Shown here one piece after another: positions 11,500 to 24,746 of a DNA stretch of 64,000 bases. The notes beneath the pieces are model-generated. The model saw only the letters and a program-made list of their open reading frames with translations, was not told the origin of the DNA and searched no databases. Position 1 is the stretch's first letter, and every line of letters begins with the position of its first letter. Source of the stretch: Aquanectria penicillioides (taxonomy: Eukaryota > Ascomycota > Sordariomycetes > Hypocreales > Nectriaceae); NCBI GenBank assembly GCA_003415625.1, contig PYIU01000003.1, positions 558,001 through 622,000 on the forward strand, given 5' to 3'. Both the position numbers and the translations under genes were made by a program.

Positions 11500-13752
11500 A
11501 GAAGAAAAGTGTTACACGTGCTAAGATGCCACCCCATATGCAGGACAAGAGGGACTTCTGTATGACTTGTTCTAGCATTGAAAATCACCAGAAACTCACC
11601 TTAAAAGCTTAAATCTTAAACAAACTTTTTTCTCATCTTTTTTTCAACTTTAAACGCAATTTCTCAATATCATGTCTTTCCCACCGAATGGCATATTATG
11701 AATGTCATTTTCAGGGCACAAAAGTTGACATTGAACCTAGAGCTACCCTACAGCGACGGGGCACCATGGAACGTTGAGGCATAGCTATCAATTTGACACT
11801 GACCTACAGGTATTTTCGCAACAAGGATCAGAATTGTATGGGTGATATCACTTGTCACGCTCCGAAAAATATCGGCATGCTAAGACATAATCAAAGTTTG
11901 GGGCGATGCCAATATTGCCGCCTACCTTTTCTTGGACAGCCAGCCAGGGTGGGCGATTGAATTAACATGACAACGGTGCACACCCTCCGACACGATGGGG
12001 TTTCCCTGGAAACACTGTGTCCTGAACCACTGTTACCCAGCAGGTTTATTATTTATCACCAGTTCAAATGCAATAACCATCACCCTTCTTGGGAAAATAC
12101 TTGTGCCCCTACGCCAAGCGTAATACGACCATAGACGCACATTAGGCAGGTCGGGGATGATGCGGGGCGATGAGCTGTGCAACATGCAGTGCAACCCCAA
12201 CCAGGTCCACACCGGCCCATGTGTGCCAAGGAGGGGATAGGAGCTTTATCTCCTCATGGTGTTGAGTTGTTTGCCAAACAAGAAATGGGAAGCAAAACCG
12301 TGGCTGCAAAGTGGCGCTACGCGGGCGTTTCAAGATCCTTACTGAGGCCCAGCCTCACGCGACTCGCACGGAGTCATTGAACCTGATCGCACTTGCCACT
12401 GGTTCCTCTCCTCTCGGTCCTCATTTTTAATTCCTCCAATGACATACTGAATCCATGGCGGAACTCGGATCTGAAATCCGGGATTTGAGATCATCTACCG
12501 GTACTGTTTCTCCCCCACCACTTCACCCTCCAGGTACAGCACCACAACCCAAGGGAACCAAGTGAGTAGATAGGTCTACTCCACGCAAATTGATCCCAAA
12601 TGTGAACAAAGCTTGGCAGAATATTCGTTATCATCATGAAAATAAAAAACGTTTCTGTCTTCATCATGGCGAGTTATAGTTAGCCAATAGCCAAGGACTC
12701 TGAAGAACCATGGCTTCCCTTCGGTACTCAAGGTTCATCACTATCACTTAGGACGGGATACGAGATACGAGATACGATGTAGCAAGGAAACAGCCACTTT
12801 TTGCCGTATTATCCGTCAATGAAAGTCAAGAAACTGGCCGGACACTGGTCAAACTTGTTCCCCTGACCTTCCCTTTGTCAGAGCTGTGTTGATGGTACAA
12901 ACGTACGACCTGGTAGTAATTAAATGGATCATTACCCAGGTTAGTAACCTGATCCAATTAACAAGTCAGGTTTCCCCAACGTTTTGAATCATAGAAACAG
13001 TATCTGGGGCCGCTCTGGTCGGGGACTACCTCGAGGCATCGGTGGAATATATTACCCGAGCTGAAGTTTAGAGTGCAACCCCGTTACTCCCCACTCGACA
13101 GGGTTTCCTTGACTAAAAAAGGACGCCAATGCGTCTTGCCAAGCAGCCATTTGTTCATCCACGACGGTCTGTACGCGTTAATGGATTAAAATAGACTTGG
13201 TCATGATCTTTATTACTTGAAGATGGATTATGATCAGGAGCTGATTCAAGACGCACTGGAATCGGCTACGCAGATGAGTTTTCTGCTCAGACGAAACCGG
13301 GACGACATGAGCTGGCATATTTGAAAGAGGAACCCATATGAAAAAACAACATTCTAACAAGCTTTTGGAAGGATTACAAGCCTAGCCAGGGCAATATGCC
13401 GAGATTCCGTCATGACTTCTTTCTTCCACCCACACCTTATCTTTGAGACAGGGGGCCTGACAATGTGACACGGACTTCCGTCCTCTTCTCGATCCACGTT
13501 CAGTTGATGGGCGGTACATGCATTAGTTTTGACAGGGCCAAGTATGAAGGGTGGGTAAATCTCTCATTCTCAGCAAGCCACCCAGCCATCAGGAGCTAAA
13601 GAGAATGCAGCATTGGGCGGGCTTAAATGCGTCTGCATCCCCCTTTCGGAAAGCTTTTGTTATCTCTCCTCACTTGGCGACTTGGTGTCGGATTTTCTCT
13701 TTCACATCGATTCAATCTACTTCATTCAATACTTCAACATTCGTTTACCAAT
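11500..13752. other. Intergenic, no supported gene
   Basis: Short frames only (12142-12380, 13178-13360, 13551-13808), none with domain signals. The last few hundred bases presumably contain the promoter of the GPI-protein gene. Confidence 0.6.
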
Positions 13753-14466
13753 ATGCAACTTATCACTGCATTGTCTTTCGTTGGCGTAGTCTACGCCTCT
13801 GTTCCTGAATGGGGTGGACAAATCTCGTCGTTTGGAGCGCTCAGGGGACTCGAAGAGCGACAGTTCACAGTCTGCAAAGCGATCCCACCACCCTACACAT
13901 GTGAGAGATCATGTGGCGAAGGTTGGGCACAGTGTATTGCATTCCCTCACTGCTACAACCCGGCTCGAGGTGACCACTGCTGCTCTGATGGAAGTAGGTA
14001 CCGAAACCTTTACAATCTACAACGCAAAGCCGGCTAACCTCCCTTAGCTTACTGTCTTGAAAACGAATATTGCACCAATGCGGGTTGCTGTCCCAAGGGC
14101 TCCTCTCTCGAGGAATGCGGTGCAACAATCACCCTGAGCATTCTCTTGCCTGAGGAGACATCTACAATCGTTGAGAAATCGACAAGCTCTAAGGGATCTA
14201 CCTCTGTCCCCGAACCAACCTCCACGGAAGCCCCAGAGTCCACCTCCGTTGAATCTACTTCTGTCCCCGAAATAACTGCCAAGACTTCATCGGCGTGGCT
14301 CCCTGGCACCACTACATCGTACTCAGAACCCACCGAAACCCCTCTTCCCAATGGCTCTACCTCGGCCTCGGTTACTCCGGTCCCAACTGCTGGTGCGGGC
14401 AGGACAGCCGAGTATGGAGTCATGGCTCTCATGGGAGCTATTGGAGCCGCTTTGCTGGCCTTTTAA
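13753..14466 (+). CDS. Cysteine-rich GPI-anchored cell-surface protein
   Basis: Secreted wall or membrane protein of 219 residues. Exons 13753-13993 and 14048-14466. The 54-nt intron (gtaggt..cccttag, with ggctaac branch) joins CCSDG to TYCLENEYC in frame. ATG at 13753 begins a signal peptide (MQLITALSFVGVVYAS). A Cys-rich module follows with about 14 Cys (CKAIPPPYTCERSCGEGW, HCCSDG, CTNAGCCPKGSSLEECG), a pattern typical of fungal surface proteins. Then comes a Ser/Thr/Pro/Glu stalk of about 80 residues suited to O-glycosylation, and a C-terminal hydrophobic tail (GVMALMGAIGAALLAF) preceded by small residues PTAGAG, as expected for GPI attachment. No catalytic motif is seen. An upstream in-frame ATG (13627) would bury the signal peptide and is not used here. 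Confidence 0.85.
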
Positions 14467-17407
14467 TACTCTTGAAATCTTGGTCTTTGCGCAGAATCCA
14501 TGCTGATTGCTGATATGACTCTACGTGGCGGCTGAACCAAGCACCATGAAGGCAAGTTGCACGTGGACAGTTGTCAAACGCCCTGTAGTGACATTTCAAG
14601 ACACTCACTTCAATATCATTTCACATGGACTACGTTGGAAAGAAAGAAGAGCTACTAATGGATGTTTACAAGCCCTGCGCACATAGTTTTGGTACATTGT
14701 AGCGAGTTTCCGTCTATTATACAATATTTATGCAGAGAAAGCGATGAAAGATAGCCAATTATGTGTTTGTGTGATATCAATCTGTCGATTTCACGACTTC
14801 CAGGATTGCTCTCTGTAGGAACGACGGATTGATTCGATTGGTTCTCAGGATAGTTAAACATGAAGCTGGGATATGCAAAGATGGCTTGGCTGGCGGCCTA
14901 TGATGTTCTTGACATTTGGTTGCTGAGTTGCGGCGATTTCCGTCAACGTTCTGTCCTTAATAACCAATTTCAATTGATATATCTCTGTTTCAAGAAACTT
15001 TTAGATTGAGCAATGGTAATTCCGATTCTAAGTGGCTCAAGCAGGTCAAATTGTGCAATCTGCTAATTTTAGTGTCATGACGATTTCAACAAAATCTTGC
15101 CTTTTTTAGAGAACTGAAGGAAATTTGTAACCGTCAAGGGGTGCCTTGAAATTCAAGCCAGGGACCTCTTCGACTTTGTGTATGAGAACTACCAGTCTGA
15201 TTAAAATTCGTTACAATTTCGTACTCGAGCTTGGAATTTGTGGCATATTTGTTCCCAAGTGACGGCAACCTTGAGAACGTGGCCTGTGTCTTGAGTTAGT
15301 GCAACAATGACTTTGCCTGGACCGCACATATCTCCCACCCTGTATATTTTAATCATTCCAGGACCACTTGCCTTAGATTCTACTGGATGACCAGTTGAAG
15401 CTTCTGTGAAGAGGTGCAAGCGAATATTAGGTTCTTACGAGTTCGCAAGTTTCAGGAGAGATATTGACAATATGTAAATAACCAAGCATCTATAAATTTC
15501 GAGCGAAAGCATGGCATTGTCGCATTTAAGATACTAGTTTTGGCACAACCTTGGCAAGGGAGGAATAGATCTGAGATAGTAAGGTTTTAGCGTCTCTATG
15601 CCTATTAAAGTGCCCATTCCTTATTGTTGGGGGGTAGAGAGTGCTTACAAGGACTTTCAGGAAACGACAGCGTATACAGGCCCTAGCGGTGAGAGGCAAA
15701 GCCGTCTTCTTGCGCGCCTCTACGGACTTGGGAGGCGCTCGGGGTTGCTGGCGTTTGCCTAGTGTTTGAAAGGCACCTTCTGTTCGTCCCCATGGTTAAA
15801 TACAACAACCTGCCTCAAAGTCTGGAAATAAGTGAGGAATCAGAGACTAAAGTTGGAAAAAAGAGGCCTAAGTGGAATCACGTTATTTGCCTTACGCGTC
15901 CTTGAATTTCGGGCTTTCTTCGTAGCTTTTACGTTTCCCCGGCGCTTTCGCATGAATCGACCGATCGGCTGGTGATTCCTGAATCCACTGCAAGTTCCTG
16001 GTGTCTTTTTTTTTTTTTACTTTAGAGCCATATTCAGAGCGCTAATGAAGCCCTCTGTCGCTTCATTCGGGTGTGGGCACAGTTCGAGATGCCTTTTCAG
16101 CCCAGTTGGCCGACTGGGCGTCGCGCCACCAAGATGGCTGATACAAGGCTACTTGGTTTGTATTATATCCGTAATTTGACGTTTCGAGTGTCAACATCCA
16201 CAATAGAGTTGCAAATAGCGTTAAGTGGGTTGTCGGAGAGTCAACCGACTCAGGCGTGGCCATAACAGAATCAGATTTACGTATTTCATTATTGAGCATC
16301 ATAGAGTCTTCAGATACCCCTCATTGCACGAAAACAAGGCTATTTGTGCGGAAAGGAAATCAATTTTAATATTAGGCTTCTTGCATTAGCTAAAAAAAGC
16401 TCGCTGTCCGATGCCGCGAATGCTGGTGTGGATGCGGTGCAAGCCTCGCTTACTGATTGACAAGATCGGCTCTCCTGGACACTGCCACTAGCGATGTTCC
16501 AAACGCAAGAACCTAAAAGTGTTCTAAACAGATACCATGCTAGGTCGAATTCCATCTCTAAGCGGTTGGATTCGCTATCCACCGGCGAGATTGGTAGCTG
16601 ATCAATTGAAGACAGAGCGAGGTTTATCAGGTGCAAACGGCAACGCGGTGGTAGCATTGTTCGGCAATGGGTGGATGTAGGCGTGTCGGAGAATGCAGGA
16701 AAATCTCAATGCTAAGCAGGCTGCGAGCATTTCAATCTATTAATGCACTGTCAGGATACCGATACTAATCGTAGAGAGGGAAGCAGATGGACGGGGAATC
16801 TGAAGGCAAGGCAGAGCGACGATGCACACGAACAGGCCGAAACATGATCGGGATGAATGAGGTATTAATATTGCTGCAGGGCACCGGCCTTAGATGGCTT
16901 AACAGAGACAACAGTACGACAACTCACGCCCAGCCAAAAAAAAACACATTTTACTGTAGACAGTACAAATGGACACACAACAAAAGAACTCGCTGGAAAA
17001 GCTTGTTATGTTGATTTTGTGACGATATTAGGATCACAAAGGGGGGAGATATAGGTTTCCTAACTATGTATCCGAGGCGAGAGCCTTAGCGTTTGCTGCG
17101 TAAGATTATCTGACTACCTTTCTTTCCATCGATATATCTACGTTGATTCTTTTTCAATCTCTCTTGATCCACATTCTTAGCGCTGTGCTATATCATGAGG
17201 TTCTTCCTGAAGGAGGGGAGCATCCCGAATCACGGCGATTGTAGCCACCTCGAAGCTGCTACATGCTACTATAAGTATCTCCGGTGGGCTTTACTCTACT
17301 TGTCCTTCTCGCCATGTTGGGCCTGATGGAACTTGGTAAAATTGAAGATAAATATTGCTTAGGTCTTTCATAGCCTGGACTGAAGTACACCAGTGAAGCA
17401 AAACATG
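14467..17407. other. Long intergenic stretch, no supported gene
   Basis: Nearly 3 kb with only short frames. Minus-strand frames at 15201-15419, 16063-16302 and 16340-16657 have protein-like composition (for example LEMEFDLAWYLFRTLLG) but no family, start context or splice structure I can defend. They may be gene relics. A T-run lies at about 16008-16018. Confidence 0.5.
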
Positions 17408-18892
17408 TCATGCATCTTTTGCCATATCAAAGACTTCACCTTCGGCTTTTTTCAAGCCCCAGCGCCGGTTTCGATGAGCACATGCGCAAAACAAACATAC
17501 CGTGAATATGGTAAGCAATACCGTAGTGGCGACGTATATCCATATATATGATGTCATCACATCACCTTGGGCGTGAGGCCAGTCGAAAAAGTCCGTCGAA
17601 AAGAAGCTCTGTTAGCGGGTAGAGTTAGAAAACCAAAACTTGAAACGAGTCAGACGAAGACTTGGCCACTGACGGACACAAAAGTCGCTGGTAGAAACAC
17701 CATTGTCAGCAGAGCTATCGATTTCATCAAATTCCCGTCCCTTTGAGTCATCTTTGAAACTTTAAGAGTCGTCTTGGAGATGAATTGGTTTGTTGAAGCA
17801 TCTTGCCAACCGATATCTCGGATTTCCTGCGTAAGGCGTCAGCACAGATCTTTAGACCTTTCCAAGCAGCTTAAAACTCGCCATTGACGTTGCCAGGTTA
17901 ATTCCGGTCATAACTGTGGTGCATTCTCTAATGTTCTCGTCGTACTCATCGATAAGCTCTTGCAGTCTTTCCTCAAGGAGAGCCCCGGGGTTCTTCAGCT
18001 TGTCAAGGTTTGCCCGCAAGTCTGGGTTTTTCAGGCCCAAAATTTTCACGTCTCCTCCGTTCGCACTTCTCCATGGGATGCTACCTTGCGAGAGTTCTTC
18101 AACATGGTCTCTCATCTTTTGGATTTGCCTTTGCCAATTCTGTAGGCCATTCTTCAAAAAGCTCATTTCAATCCATAATTGCACAGATTCTTCTTCCACT
18201 TTAGAGGGCGAGCTACATGGCGTTGCATCAGTTAAATCGCCGCTCGACAATTCTCTTCTGTTTACTGTTATGTCTAAGATTCTCTGTACTAATTGATTCA
18301 CACTTTCACGAACAAGGTTAATATGTCGGTCTCTTTCGATCTCGGCAAGGATTGTTGGGAGAACCATGGGGTGAAACAATGGATAATTTGACCTCTGCAA
18401 CCGTTTCATGATCAACTCAGCAGTTGCATCGTCACAGCCATATATAACGGCAAATGTGGTAAGAAGTCGAGGGAAAAAGGTTACAGAGAGGGCCATGTCT
18501 CCTACCCACGTGGCGGCGGTTCTGTAATTGTACGCTGGTTGAAAAGTCAACTTTGTTGTTTCACGATGATCCTCTTGTATCCTTACCCACTCCAACCTCA
18601 TTAGCTCCTACCGTTTCTTGGACTGGCCTCCTTGTGAAGGTGCAGCTAGTATTCCTATTGATTGCCCGGACAATGGATCCATGAAGGTGATAGGTACTCT
18701 GAATCCTATTGAAAGTTTTTTCGGTGAATGGAAGTGTTGATAAAAGCTGAGGATCGAGGTGTGGCTTGATAGCGCGACTACTCAAACTGGGCCATTTAAT
18801 TATTAGTTTGAGGGAAATTATAACTCAAGACAGGGTCGAGCCTACATCAAATGAATTGCGCCATTTGGCTTTGTTTCGTTTTTCGATGACAT
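17408..18892 (-). CDS. CorA-like fungal membrane protein (6 exons)
   Basis: About 418 residues, resembling the fungal CorA-like (Mg transporter superfamily) proteins with two C-terminal helices. Model: 18892-18846, 18777-18612, 18571-17882, 17826-17674, 17608-17408. It starts MSSKNETKPNGAIHL, then HLHGSIVRAINRNTSCTF and YNYRTAATWVGDMALSVTFF. A long helical, coiled-coil-prone region follows (LLEERLQELIDEYDENIREC), then the first membrane helix MKSIALLTMVFLPATFVS and the second YIWIYVATTVLLTIFTVCLF. All phases agree, but two introns are odd. One is only 40 nt (18611-18572). The next is either a 55-nt GC-AG intron (17881-17827) or a 31-nt GT-AG intron (17857-17827). The canonical GMN signature of true CorA channels is not seen, so ion transport is not certain. 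Confidence 0.72.
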
Positions 18893-20749
18893 CTTTTGTC
18901 CAAGTCAGTACAGACTGTCATATCAAGTAAGTTTCCTGGAAGTCATAACTTGATGCAGCCAAGTATCCCATTCAGAGTCATCTGACAAGGCTCGAGTTGT
19001 CAAAGTTGAAGTCGCCTGCAAAGCTTCAGCCATTCCGAAAGACAAGAAAGCCAAGTAGTGAAAGTTTTTACATTTTTATCTGTGCAAATCCTCATGACAT
19101 GGCTCTTTCGAGGTCTGAAGGAAAGTGTCGCCATATCCCGTGGACTAACTTCCCAGGTACCAGATAGCCAATTCATGGTTCCTTTAGTGGGTTAAACTAT
19201 AGGAATAGAAAGTGATTTGAAAAAAAAAAAAACCTTCTCAAGATGAGTATCCTATTGTTAGTGTGCCGATGAATGAGCCCCATTCCCATATCATCCTTGT
19301 TGGAGTTGGTGCGGAGTGGTGGCCTTATTATGGCCTCAAAACAACATGTGCGTCAAAGCTTGTGCTGTGCATATGCTCTCCGATTTCTAAGCCTCTACTC
19401 TAGTTGAAAGCGTTACATCACCACTACAGTCGTGTAACCCAACGCGGTGGCCGGGCGAGGGAGACCAGTCGGGCACCAACGAGTATGAGCCACATCATGA
19501 TTGCCTTAGGAAGGCGACAGGGCTACGGGACACATATTTCGCAGTATATGCAGGCTGGGCCTGCAGGCTTTGCTGTCCTTCTTCAACTGCTACGATAACG
19601 TGATGCCCTTTGGGCGTCAAATTCCACCAGGATGCAGTCAGGCAACGAATAAATAGACGAGGAGGGCAGGCCATGACTGCAGTGTGCAGAAGGGCGGCTC
19701 CCAACTGCATTGATTATTCATGCTTTCGGGTTGTTTCGGCTTGATTCATAAGATAGAAATAAAAAAAAACTACAAGTACTCAATTGTCCCGTCGTCTGTT
19801 GCCTATGAGCCAGCTGCGAGACGGTAGCCTAGAATTGCAACAAGGGACTGTCCGGCACCTGTACAAACTCGGCGCACGAATCAACTGCCTCCTAGTATTC
19901 CTTATCAGCTGTTTGTATTTATATTTCTCATTTGGTGTTGCCCCAACTGACTTGAGCCTAAGGCTAACTACTAGGTGTAGTGTATTTCTTGTTCAATTTA
20001 GATGTTTACACAAGCCTTGCCAATTGACTATACGAATGGGGAGCTTCTCCATTCCCTTCTCTCCCAGATTCCCGGGCTTGAGGGATTTAGGTTAGAAAAG
20101 GTAGGTTTTCATCCCTCCTTGATCGGTTTCATGACGCTCACCACCAAAGTTCACCGCAAACCAGTGGTATGTTGTGGTTCCTCGAAAGTTGGAGACGGTA
20201 AGTCATTTGACACTACCTCACTCCGTAACTACCTTCATTTTTATGCACCCTAACGCTAGTAAAGAATGAAGTGGCCAATCTCAAAGCAAGGATGCGGGCG
20301 CATTATGACTAAAGGTAGTAGCCAGCTTCTATCCATTTCGAAGATTCAGATTATTTAACGCTGGTGTTTCAAAGACTCTGGGTGAGACGAACGAACGAAA
20401 TGAAATGATAGTGAATTGATTCAATTCATGCACCACGCAAACCCAAGACTCGGGGTCTTTTGGAGATATGCTGCTAGGCTGTTTTGTATAGAGTAAATGA
20501 ATTAAAATTTTCTCCCTGAAGTCTTACCCTTTTCGACAAATTCCAGTCATAAGTTTGTTACTTGGCAAATTGTGCCCTTGCGCCCAGGGAGCGATGGAGG
20601 CTGTCACAGCCTGGCCCCGCCCGATACAGTGAAATGACGTTCCGCTAGACCATCGCTTCTAAATATCGCCCAAAAGAATAAGAAAAGCCCAAAAAAAATG
20701 ACGAAAATGACGGGCCGCTGTGATAAACAACACAGAGCAAATTTGGCGA
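18893..20749. other. Intergenic, no supported gene
   Basis: Short frames only (19404-19598, 19784-20095, 20002-20253). The last contains MFTQALPIDYTNGELLHSLL but I recognise no family. An A-run lies at about 19218. Confidence 0.55.
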
Positions 20750-21023
20750 CTAATAACATTGTCTGATATCTTCCCTCGATAGTTGATATGCCGCCCTCAC
20801 GGTGTAGGAATTGCACCTCATCTGCAGAAATTTTCAACAAAGGCCAAGCAAACAAAGAGGCAGTGGGAAAGAAAGAGAAAGCGAAAGCAATAGAGAAAAA
20901 CATCGGGCGGGCATTTCTTACCTCGACGGCATAGTGATTGTCGAAACGACTGCGCAAGAGGTGGTCCAACTTTATGGGATTGATTTGGCGTCCTGGGATG
21001 ATGGTGACTGCTAGGGGCATCAT
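20750..21023 (-). CDS. Two-exon 57-residue miniprotein, paralogue A
   Basis: Unrecognised small protein. Exon 1 is 21023-20922 (MMPLAVTIIPGRQINPIKLD...), exon 2 is 20821-20750. The 100-nt intron has donor gtaaga and acceptor ttctgcag, phase 0, and joins HYAVE to MRCNSYTVRAAYQLSREDI. The model is supported because a second locus at 24747-25025 has the same exon structure, identical exon-1 length, phase-0 junction and about 35 of 57 identical residues by hand count. Shared motifs are TIIP, LLRSRF, a Y-x-VE junction, RCN-x-YTVRA and YQL-x2-EDI. The frame is open further upstream, so the start is not certain. There is no signal peptide or membrane helix. It is transcribed divergently from the neighbouring kinase gene. 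Function unknown. Confidence 0.68.
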
Positions 21024-22049
21024 TTCTTGAGCCGTTCCCTGGTTGTGATTGCGATTGCGATGGTGATGAATGTAGGATGTGGGCACTTGCTAGTTGATGC
21101 TGGACGAAGACGGGCGCTTCCAAGAGTCGATTAGAGATTTAACAAAGATTGATTCTGTGAGATGACGAGGGAAAAGTGGGCGACGCGGGATTCCGGGATG
21201 ACGGGGGCGGCCCAAGGCCTATTTGAGGATGTTGCAGGATGAGGCGGTGGCGGCGGTGTCCAAGAGGGTGCAACGCTGTTATGCTGAGAATGGTGTATAC
21301 CGGGGGCGTCATCCAGCCTGGATAAAACGATCAGGCTACCAATCAGGATCCGAGGTAGAGATATCATCCACAAACCTCAAGGGATACAGAGAGACACATC
21401 TGCAGCACAGTGGCTCACAATTGGCTGAGGCTGGCATCTGTTCATTGCCCGCGGCAGATGATAACCGTGGCCCCCGCGTGTAACGAAGGAAAACTGCTCA
21501 CTCTGGTTGCCTTGTTTCACTCATCTCGCTTGTGCCTGCTTGAGCCTCCATAGCTCGTCCGTCAATACAGTACATTGTTGCCAAAGTGTTCATACCGGGC
21601 CGGAGTATCCGTACTGTTGCACTGTACTGTAACTACATGTACGGCACTGCCCCCATTCCGGCCCCCACACCCTAGCAGCCCACAGGGCACCTTTCGAGAT
21701 GATGGCTGCATCATAATTGCTTCTCTTCGTCAATCTTGTCAATCTTGTCAATCTCGTCACTTGTGACACAGCCTGGTTTGTCTGTGTGCAAATCAGTGCT
21801 TTCTTTGGCTCGTCCCGAGGGTACATAAGCACGCAGCCGGGCCAAACGAAGAACAACCTTGTCAATCAATCTCTCTGCCTGAGTGCTCCGCACACAACCA
21901 TTTCCTCCCTCCTCTCAATAGCAACTTCAGCTTCAGTGATTGTCGCCAGTAACTCGCCTCAACTTTCTTTTCATTGACACCACGCGTCATATTCATTGAT
22001 GTAACTACGTGTTCCCGCCGGCCTCTTTTCTTCCGCGAATACAATCACC
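21024..22049. promoter_or_regulatory. Divergent intergenic region, miniprotein A / kinase
   Basis: About 1 kb between divergent starts. It contains a pyrimidine-rich stretch with a repeated gtcaatctt unit at about 21729-21760, which may be kinase leader sequence. No firm promoter element. Confidence 0.35.
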
Positions 22050-24224
22050 ATGGGCAGTGTCAACCCCGAAGACATCCAAAAGGTGACCATGCCAATATAA
22101 TGAGACCCGAGTGGCAGCTAATTGGCCGGCCAGTTTCTCTCGGAACACGACGCACACGAGCAGAGGACAGGAACCCTTCCCGACCTTGACGCTCCTGCAA
22201 ATGCGCCAAAAGCGTCTCCTTTAAAATCCGAGGCGTCGAGTCGGGTCCACGATTATGGATACGGGTTCTACCAAGAAACCAGGGTCTCTCCAATCGCGTC
22301 TCAGTCTTTTGATTTTACCTCACAATCCAGTTCGCTCATCGGGGTGGGATCCATTGCCAGTTCACAGTCTGAATTGGCTGGCAAGCCTCTGGAAAATAGC
22401 GACCTAGAGGACCATCACGTCTCCATTGAAAAGCGGCTAAATCAAGCATTGGAGAAGGATCTTTGTGATCCCACCAAATACTTTTTGCCTCTGGAAAAGC
22501 TTCAAGAAATTTGCGACTATAAAAGCGTGATTCGGGAAGTGAAATCGTATTTCAAAGATGATGATCGAGCCGCGGATCTCGCTGGCTTTGTGTGCGGCCA
22601 CGGCGATGATTCATCAACTCCAATTTCGCTCTCAAGCCGAAAGATTTTTGCAACTCTTGTCCTGAGCCGTTATCCCGAGAATATTGATCTATTTTATCGT
22701 AAAGAAATATACGATACAGACCTTCCTTTCCTGTGGACATCAGAGAGGCGAGAGGTTCTTGCTGGCCTCAAGCAACGTCGTGGTGGTCGACGCAGGGTCA
22801 GCCATGCGTTCCCATCAGATGATTTCGGGCTGATGCGTGGATTTTATCACCACCAGTGGTACACGCTACCGCCATTTATTGCCAAGCTTGATGATCAAGT
22901 CCCAGAATACCAATTGAATAAGGAAACAATCATGCCTTGGACGTGTTACGAACGTGTTACGCAACAAAGTGGATTTGGCGAAGTATTTCGAGTCAAGATT
23001 CACCCAGACCATCATACATTCGTAGGTGTTGCTATTTACTCCCTTTTTAGCCCCCATAATGGCTTAGACTCATACAAACCCTGATTTATAGCAAGATCAT
23101 ACACTCGCCCTTAAAATACTGCTCTCCACGGATCAGAAGGAATTCCAACGGGAGCTTGGTGCCTTTAGAAAGGCATTACCAGGAAAACATTTATTACAAC
23201 TATATGCAACATTCAAGTGCGGTGATCGGTACTCCTTACTATTTCCATGGGCACCCGGCGGAAACCTCGGAGAACTATGGAAGAAAGAGCCATCAAATAT
23301 TCTTCAAGGGATATCCTATTCATCTCAAAACTTCATCCAGTGGGTTGCTCAACAATGCGAGGGACTCTCGGGCGGTCTAAGAGGGATTCACAACGCCGAA
23401 GTTGAACCTAACGGGAATGTCCAAGTTTGTGATGATGAAGACCCAAAGTCGGATTATTTCGGTATTCACGGAGACTTGAAGCCTCAGAATATTCTGTACT
23501 TCAGTGAAGATGATAATGAATACGGTCTTGGAGTCCTGAAAATTGCTGACTTCGGGCTGACTAAATTTCACACACTAGGATCGAGGTCAGGACAACCAGG
23601 AAACGGACCTATAAATCCCACATATGCTTCTCCAGAGCACATGCTTCCAGGAAATTTAGTTTCCAGAAAGTCTGATATTTGGGCCCTTGGTTGTGTTTTC
23701 TCCGAGATGCTCACTTGGGCTATTCATGGCCCAGTCGCCCTGGAGGAATACCGACAAGCACGCGTTGACGAGCAAGATATCCAGGGCAATGCCCAGTGGA
23801 AAGAAGATCGCTTCTATTTGAAAGAATTCTGGCCCGACTCTTCCACTACGGAGCCAGGTAGGTGCTCACTAAAAAAATCCGTCATTCAGGTACGCCTTGA
23901 ATCCATGTCCCTGTTGTCCTGAATCGAATAGCTCATATTACCCAGTGCATTGACCAAAACATTGCCACGGTCAAAACCAGTAAACAGCCAAACTTCCTAT
24001 CCGACTTTCTAGTCTTCATTCGCGAGAAGATGTTGGAGGCGAAGAAAGATGAAAGAGTTGACTACCAAAAACTATGTCAGTTCTTCACTGACGCCATGTC
24101 GCATCCAACAAACACGCCATACTGGTATACACAACTTCCTACATTCCAGAAAAGGCCATTAGACAACGCCCTTCCTGAAAACTCTCAGAGAGTCTCTCGG
24201 GTCAAGTTCATTGACGGAGTATAA
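22050..24224 (+). CDS. Serine/threonine-type protein kinase with fungal N-terminal domain
   Basis: A 659-residue kinase. Exons: 22050-22082, 22134-23021, 23092-23857, 23932-24224; all phases agree. The first exon encodes 11 residues. Residues about 70-270 form a helical N-terminal region (LNQALEKDLCDPTKYFLPLE, IFATLVLSRYPENIDLFYRK) typical of a group of fungal kinases. The catalytic domain runs from about 285 to 600. It shows the glycine loop SGFGEV, the ATP lysine in LALKIL (about 315), the C-helix Glu in EFQREL, the catalytic loop FGIHGDLKPQNIL (HGD in place of HRD, about 433), DFG in KIADFGLTK (about 460), and SPEH in place of APE. So all catalytic positions are present. The C-terminus is short and charged. 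It sits between the two miniprotein paralogues. Confidence 0.88.
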
Positions 24225-24746
24225 ACGATCCATCGCCTCAGCGAAAAACCATGCTTTGAATCCATTGCAGTAACATAGGTCAATAGACATCATCTTGCAG
24301 TATCCCTATCGAATTAAAACATCCAGCAGCGACCAAAATTCAATGTAGAGAGCTACCATGAAGGGTAAACCTCAAGCTAAGGGACAAAGCGTTGATACCC
24401 AGCATGATCTTTCAAGTTCTACTACGAATAGGAAGAGTAAAATGTGTTCTGCTAAATGAATCAAGCTCGATATCGAGCAAATGCGTACTTTACAATTTAC
24501 TTTACAATTCTTCTTTTCGAAGATCATTTTATCAATCCACCCATCGCTAAATGAACAGATTTACATAATTTCCCAGACCCGGTAATTTCTTTTTTTTCTT
24601 TTCGCATATTGAGCTCGGAAAGATATGTAGAAGAGTGCGGTTCAATGCAGCAAGGATGAGTTTTCACTGCATCATAGCCCAGGGTGTGTTCTTGGTCAAT
24701 AAAAACAGGAAAAGGAGAATCAACAAATCGCACGAAGAACACCCCG
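24225..24746. other. Convergent intergenic region, kinase / miniprotein B
   Basis: AT-rich 3' region shared by two convergent genes; no coding signal. Confidence 0.5.

Noticed and set aside
16340..16657. Protein-like minus-strand frame (LEMEFDLAWYLFRTLLG)
   Set aside because: Isolated, no start context or flanking exons; could be a relic but cannot be supported.
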